18,688 bases of DNA from JANNGZ01 sp031404155 (lineage in GTDB: Bacteria; Pseudomonadota; Gammaproteobacteria; Burkholderiales; Burkholderiaceae_C): contig JANNGZ010000120.1 of the NCBI GenBank assembly GCA_031404155.1, positions 1-18,688 on the forward strand, read 5' to 3'. Positions 15,635 through 18,688 of this stretch are shown in pieces (the stretch's first letter is position 1; each line of letters begins with the position of its first letter). The notes beneath the pieces are model-generated. The model did no database searches. It saw only the letters and a program-made list of their open reading frames with translations, and was not told where the DNA came from. A program made the position numbers and the translations under genes.

Positions 15635-16030
15635 GTGCAGTCGGGTGATGGGGCGAAGAAGCTGGGCACCAAGACCGTCGGCGATGCCGGTGAGGGGCTC
15701 GCCCTGAGCTATCTGCAGCGCCAGGGCCTGGTGCTGGTGCAGCGCAATTATCGGGTCGCCCGCGGCCCCCGCGCCCGCGGCGGCGAGGTCGACCTGGTGA
15801 TGCGCGACCCGCGCGACGGCACCTTGGTTTTTGTCGAGGTGCGCGCGCGCCGCGACGCCTCGCACGGCGGCGCTGCCGCCAGTGTCGGCACCGCGAAGCA
15901 GCGGCGCATCGTGCTCGCGGCGCGCCACTTCCTGATGCGCCTGCCCAGCCCGCCGCCCTGCCGTTTCGATGTGATCGCGATCGACGGCGAGCAGGTGGCG
16001 TGGTTGCGTGCCGCCTTCGACGCGGCTTGA
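15635..16030 (+). CDS. yraN: YraN/UPF0102 family endonuclease-like protein
   Basis: A 131-residue protein of the UPF0102 family, which has a Holliday-junction-resolvase/restriction-endonuclease fold. The N-terminal GDAGEGLALSYLQRQGLVLV and the core GGEVDLVMRDPRDGTLVFVE followed by VRARR contain the E-D-ExR arrangement of the predicted metal site; Arg instead of Lys at the last position is common in this family. The biological role is not established. The start is GTG at 15635, supported by GGAGG (15626-15630) four bases upstream; nearby ATG and GTG triplets are out of frame. It is next to rsmI and upstream of diaA and dolP, an arrangement conserved in many proteobacteria. Confidence 0.9.
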   Translation: MQSGDGAKKLGTKTVGDAGEGLALSYLQRQGLVLVQRNYRVARGPRARGGEVDLVMRDPRDGTLVFVEVRARRDASHGGAAASVGTAKQRRIVLAARHFLMRLPSPPPCRFDVIAIDGEQVAWLRAAFDAA

Positions 16031-16099
16031 GCGCGGGCCTGACGCGACGCGCGCGAACCGGAACCGGAACCGCCGGCGCAAAGCGCTGTCATATCATCC

Positions 16100-16702
16100 A
16101 TGTCCATGCTCGAACAGCGGATCCAGCAACAATTCTTCGACAGCGCCGACCTCAAGTACCAGGCCGCCGAAACACTCACGCGGCCGATTGCCGATGCGGT
16201 GGCCGCGATCACCGGCTGCATCACCGGCGGTGGCAAGCTGCTGGTTTGTGGCAGCGGCGCGGCGGCGGCGGACGCACGGCACTTCACCACGCTGCTGGTC
16301 GGCCGCTTCGAGCGTGAGCGCCCCGGGCTGGCCGCGATCGCGCTGAGCGCCGACGCTGCGCTGCTCGGCGCGGCGGGCGATGCCGGCGACGCGGCGCAGG
16401 TTTTTGCGCAGCAGGTGCGCGCGCTCGGCGCGCCGGGCGATCTGCTGGTCTCGATCGGCGCCCATGACGACGCGCCGACACTCGTGGCCGCGGTGAAGGC
16501 GGCACACGACAAGGAAATGGCCGTGGTGGCGCTGACCGGGCGCGACGGCGGCCGCATCAAGCCGCTGCTGGCCGAAACCGATGTACACATCGCGGTGCCG
16601 CACGAACGCGCGGCCCGCATCCACGAGGTCCACCTGCTTGCGCTGCACTGCATCTGCGACGCGGTGGACCTGCAACTGCTGGGCGAACAGGACGACTCAT
16701 GA
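16100..16702 (+). CDS. diaA: SIS-domain protein DiaA (GmhA-like)
   Basis: A 200-residue single-SIS-domain protein. The P-loop-like LLVCGSGAAAADARHF (47-62), VVALTGRDGG (142-151) and ARIHEVHLLALHCICD (172-187) align with E. coli DiaA, which binds DnaA and promotes timely replication initiation. Compared with the isomerase GmhA, the usual CGNGGSAADAQH has become CGSGAAAADARH, the serine-rich STSGNS loop is replaced by SIGAHDDAP, and the Gln of ARIQE is His. These changes argue against phosphosugar isomerisation and for a DiaA-like binding role, although this is inference. Its position between yraN and dolP matches the E. coli order. The TGA stop overlaps the dolP ATG (ATGA), so the two are translationally coupled. 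Confidence 0.87.
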   Translation: MSMLEQRIQQQFFDSADLKYQAAETLTRPIADAVAAITGCITGGGKLLVCGSGAAAADARHFTTLLVGRFERERPGLAAIALSADAALLGAAGDAGDAAQVFAQQVRALGAPGDLLVSIGAHDDAPTLVAAVKAAHDKEMAVVALTGRDGGRIKPLLAETDVHIAVPHERAARIHEVHLLALHCICDAVDLQLLGEQDDS

Positions 16703-17328
16703 CCCTTACCAAGCACTCATTGCAACAAGCCACCGTCGCCACGCTGCTCGGCGCCACGCTGCTGTCGGCCTGCGCGCCGCTGATCGTCGGCGGCGCCGTC
16801 GGCGGCGCCTTGATGTACACCGACCGTCGCACCTCGGGCGCCCAGGTCGAAGACCAGGCGGTTGAATTCAAGGCCGCCAACCGGGTGCGCGAACTGCTCG
16901 GCGACCGCGGCCATGTCAATGCCACCAGCTACAACCGCGTGCTGCTGGTGACGGGTGAGGTGCCCACCGAGGCCGACCGCGTCGCGGTGGAAGCCGCGCT
17001 CTCGCGTGTCGAGCAGGTGCGCTCGGTGGTCAACGAACTGGCGGTGATGGGCAACAGCGCGCTGACCGCGCGCGGCAACGACAGCATTCTGACGAGCAAG
17101 GTCAAGGCCACCTTCGTCGACGCCGACGACCTGCACGCCAACGCGATCAAGGTGGTCACCGAGCGCTCCACCGTCTTCATGCTCGGGCGGGTCACCGAAC
17201 GCGAAGCCACGCGCGCCAGCGAGCTGGCACGCTCGGTCTCGGGCGTGCAGAAGGTGGTGCGGGTGTTCGAGATTCTGAGCGAGGAAGAGCTCGCGAAGAT
17301 GCAGCCGGCGCCGGCGAAGAAGAACTGA
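16699..17328 (+). CDS. dolP: BON-domain outer-membrane lipoprotein DolP (YraP-like)
   Basis: The 209-residue precursor has a lipoprotein signal ending in the lipobox LSAC, with Cys25 as the lipidated residue; the residue after Cys is Ala, compatible with outer-membrane sorting. Two BON domains follow, about residues 48-118 and 124-195, then a Lys-rich tail. DolP (formerly YraP) supports outer-membrane integrity and binds anionic phospholipid through its second BON domain. The ATG at 16699 overlaps the diaA stop by four bases. The gene converges on the dehydrogenase gene; an 8-bp hairpin (17352-17376) lies between them. Confidence 0.92.
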   Translation: MTLTKHSLQQATVATLLGATLLSACAPLIVGGAVGGALMYTDRRTSGAQVEDQAVEFKAANRVRELLGDRGHVNATSYNRVLLVTGEVPTEADRVAVEAALSRVEQVRSVVNELAVMGNSALTARGNDSILTSKVKATFVDADDLHANAIKVVTERSTVFMLGRVTEREATRASELARSVSGVQKVVRVFEILSEEELAKMQPAPAKKN

Positions 17329-17332
17329 GCCC

Positions 17333-17376
17333 GTCCCCGTCCCCGTCCCCGGCCAGCGCCGGGCGGCAGCGCTGGC
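17333..17376. other. Hexamer repeat and GC hairpin between convergent genes
   Basis: Three copies of GTCCCC (17333-17350) are followed by GCCAGCGC (17352-17359) and GCGCTGGC (17369-17376), a perfect 8-bp stem with a 9-nt loop. No T run follows on either strand, so it is at best a rho-assisted or 3'-protecting structure for dolP and the convergent dehydrogenase gene. Confidence 0.6.
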
Positions 17377-17412
17377 GGGCCGCGAACGAAGCGGCTCGGG
17401 GCCGCCAGTCGC

Positions 17413-18306
17413 TCAGCGCAGGCGCCGGATCAGGCTGGAGGTGTCCCAGCGTTGGCCGCCCTGCGACTGCAAGTCGGCGTAGAACTGGTCCACCAGCGCG
17501 GCCACCGGCAGCTTGGCGCGGTTGCGCCGCGCTTCGTCCAGGCACAGGCCGAGGTCCTTGCGCATCCAGTCGACCGCAAAGCCGAAATCGAACCTGTCTT
17601 CGACCATGGTCTTGCCGCGGTTGTCCATCTGCCAGCTCTGCGCCGCGCCCTTGCCGATCACCTCGAGCACCTGGGCCATGTCCAGCCCGGCCTTCTGGCC
17701 GAACGCGATGCCTTCGGCCAGGCTTTGCACCAGCCCGGCGATGCAGATCTGGTTGACCATCTTCGCGAGCTGCCCGGCGCCCGGGGGGCCGAGCAAGGTG
17801 ACCGCGCGCGAGAACGCCATCGCCAGCGGTTTCATCGCGTCGAAGGCTTGCGCGTCGCCGCCGCACATCACGGTCAGCAGCCCATTCACCGCGCCGGTCT
17901 GGCCGCCGGAGACCGGGGCGTCGCAGAATTGCAGGCCGCGTTCGCGCGCCGCCGCATGCAGCTCGCGCGCGACCTCGGCCGACGCGGTGGTGTGGTCCAC
18001 CAGCACCGCGCCGGCGGCCATGCCCGAGAACGCACCGTCGCTGCCGAGCACCACCGAGCGCAGGTCCTCGTCGTTGCCGACGCAGCAGAAGACAAACTCG
18101 GCGCCGGCCGCGGCCTCGCGCGGCGTGGCCGCACTGCGGCCGCCGTACTCGCGGGCCCAGGCCTGCGCCTTGGCTTTGGTGCGGTTGTAGACACAGACGC
18201 TGTGGCCGGCACGGGCCAAGTGCCCGGCCATCGGGTGGCCCATCACGCCCAGGCCGAGGAAGGCCACGCGGCGCGGCGGGGTGGGATCGTAGGTTTTGGT
18301 GTTCAT
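17413..18306 (-). CDS. NAD(P)-dependent beta-hydroxyacid dehydrogenase (3-hydroxyisobutyrate dehydrogenase/GLYR family)
   Basis: A 297-residue enzyme of the beta-hydroxyacid dehydrogenase family. The Rossmann motif GLGVMG is at residues 18-23, and NRT (41-43) after the second strand suggests NADP(H) preference. The substrate-binding DAPVSGG is at 129-135, and GAGQLAKMVNQ (176-186) contains the catalytic Lys182. Members reduce or oxidise 3-hydroxyisobutyrate, tartronate semialdehyde or succinic semialdehyde; the substrate cannot be decided by reading. The ATG at 18306 is preferred because AGGA lies about 9 bases upstream; an ATG at 18315 would add three residues. It follows pilU on the same strand after 119 bp. 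Confidence 0.9.
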   Translation of the reverse strand: MNTKTYDPTPPRRVAFLGLGVMGHPMAGHLARAGHSVCVYNRTKAKAQAWAREYGGRSAATPREAAAGAEFVFCCVGNDEDLRSVVLGSDGAFSGMAAGAVLVDHTTASAEVARELHAAARERGLQFCDAPVSGGQTGAVNGLLTVMCGGDAQAFDAMKPLAMAFSRAVTLLGPPGAGQLAKMVNQICIAGLVQSLAEGIAFGQKAGLDMAQVLEVIGKGAAQSWQMDNRGKTMVEDRFDFGFAVDWMRKDLGLCLDEARRNRAKLPVAALVDQFYADLQSQGGQRWDTSSLIRRLR

Positions 18307-18343
18307 GCCGCGCATCCTGCCACGGCGCGCGCGCGTGGCCGGT

Positions 18344-18369
18344 GATCGCGGCGTGCGATCGCGGCGTAT
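18344..18369. repeat. Tandem 13-bp direct repeat upstream of the dehydrogenase gene
   Basis: GATCGCGGCGTGC (18344-18356) is followed directly by GATCGCGGCGTAT (18357-18369), with 11 identical bases at the start of each. A small hairpin CCACG/CGTGG lies at 18320-18338. Both are in the 119-bp gap between pilU and the dehydrogenase gene; an operator or decayed sequence is possible. Confidence 0.7.
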
Positions 18370-18425
18370 GCCCGCCGCGTCAAATCTGCGGCCCGCGCCG
18401 GCGTTGCCGCCCAGGGCCGGCCCGC

Positions 18426-18688
18426 TCAGACGATCGTCAGGTGTTCGGTACCGGCGGCGAGGTCGGTCGACCGTGCGCGCTTGCTGTGCAGCTTGATCTG
18501 CAGGCGCAGGTCGTTCACCGAGTCGGCGTTGCGCAGCGCGTCTTCGTAGGTCACCGAGCGCGACTCGTAGAGGTCGAACAGCGCCTGGTCGAAGGTTTGC
18601 ATGCCCAGTTCGCGCGAGCGTTTCATCAGCTCCTTGATCTCGCCCACCTCGCCCTTGAAGATCATGTCCGACACCAGCGGCGTGTTGA
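18426..18688 (-). CDS. pilU: Type IV pilus twitching ATPase PilU, C-terminal part (5' truncated by window end)
   Basis: The last 87 or so residues of a PilT/PilU-family ATPase are present; the gene continues beyond the right edge. The sequence NTPLVSDMIFKGEVGEIKEL, followed by MQTFDQALFDLYES, SVTYEDALRNADSVNDLRLQ and TEHLTIV at the end, fits PilU rather than PilT as I remember these families. PilU is an accessory retraction ATPase acting with PilT at the cytoplasmic base of the type IV pilus. The Walker motifs are outside the window. pilT, usually adjacent upstream, would be expected just beyond the edge. Confidence 0.9.
   Translation of the reverse strand, partial: NTPLVSDMIFKGEVGEIKELMKRSRELGMQTFDQALFDLYESRSVTYEDALRNADSVNDLRLQIKLHSKRARSTDLAAGTEHLTIV

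Noticed and set aside
17352..17376. Rho-independent terminator after dolP
   Set aside because: The 8-bp stem is perfect but no T run follows on either strand, so it is listed only as a hairpin.

Overview
The window looks like chromosome of a GC-rich betaproteobacterium, most likely Burkholderiales. The reasons are the strong G/C bias at third codon positions, the gene order rsmI, yraN, diaA, dolP, a tldD-aroG neighbourhood and a PilU-type pilus ATPase. No rRNA, tRNA, CRISPR array, transposase or phage gene was seen.

Left part (1-5520): the 3' end of an unidentified gene carries seven copies of a 12-bp repeat encoding Ser-Thr-His-Tyr and ends at an intrinsic terminator. About 460 bp without a convincing gene follow. 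They hold a near-consensus sigma-54 (-24/-12) promoter facing the stress operon prkA-yeaH-spoVR: a Ser protein kinase with an AAA+-type N-terminus, a DUF444 von Willebrand-like protein, and a SpoVR-family protein translationally coupled by ATGA.

Middle part (5521-11741): two tandem CelD/BcsL-type acetyltransferase genes (+) converge on a small GNAT gene that sits 5 nt behind an LDHD/GlcD-type FAD oxidase (both -). This stretch has less uniform codon use than its surroundings and may be an accessory insertion. Next come a small outer-membrane beta-barrel gene (-) with a clear terminator, a PduO-type cobalamin adenosyltransferase (+), and a decayed REP-like inverted repeat between convergent gene ends.

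Right part (11742-18688): rsmI, tldD and aroG lie on the minus strand. The most interesting discovery is in front of aroG. It is a 25-codon leader peptide with seven aromatic residues in an eight-residue run (FYFAYFWF), followed by a perfect GC hairpin with a nine-U tract and alternative pairings. This is a textbook-like transcription attenuator that could sense Phe, Tyr and Trp together for DAHP synthase, the entry enzyme of the shikimate pathway. The leader peptide may start at the first base of its mRNA. Divergent from rsmI, with start codons 11 bp apart, runs yraN-diaA-dolP (+). The window closes with a beta-hydroxyacid dehydrogenase and the 3' end of pilU (both -).

All family assignments are from reading motifs and remembered family sequences; no database search was run.
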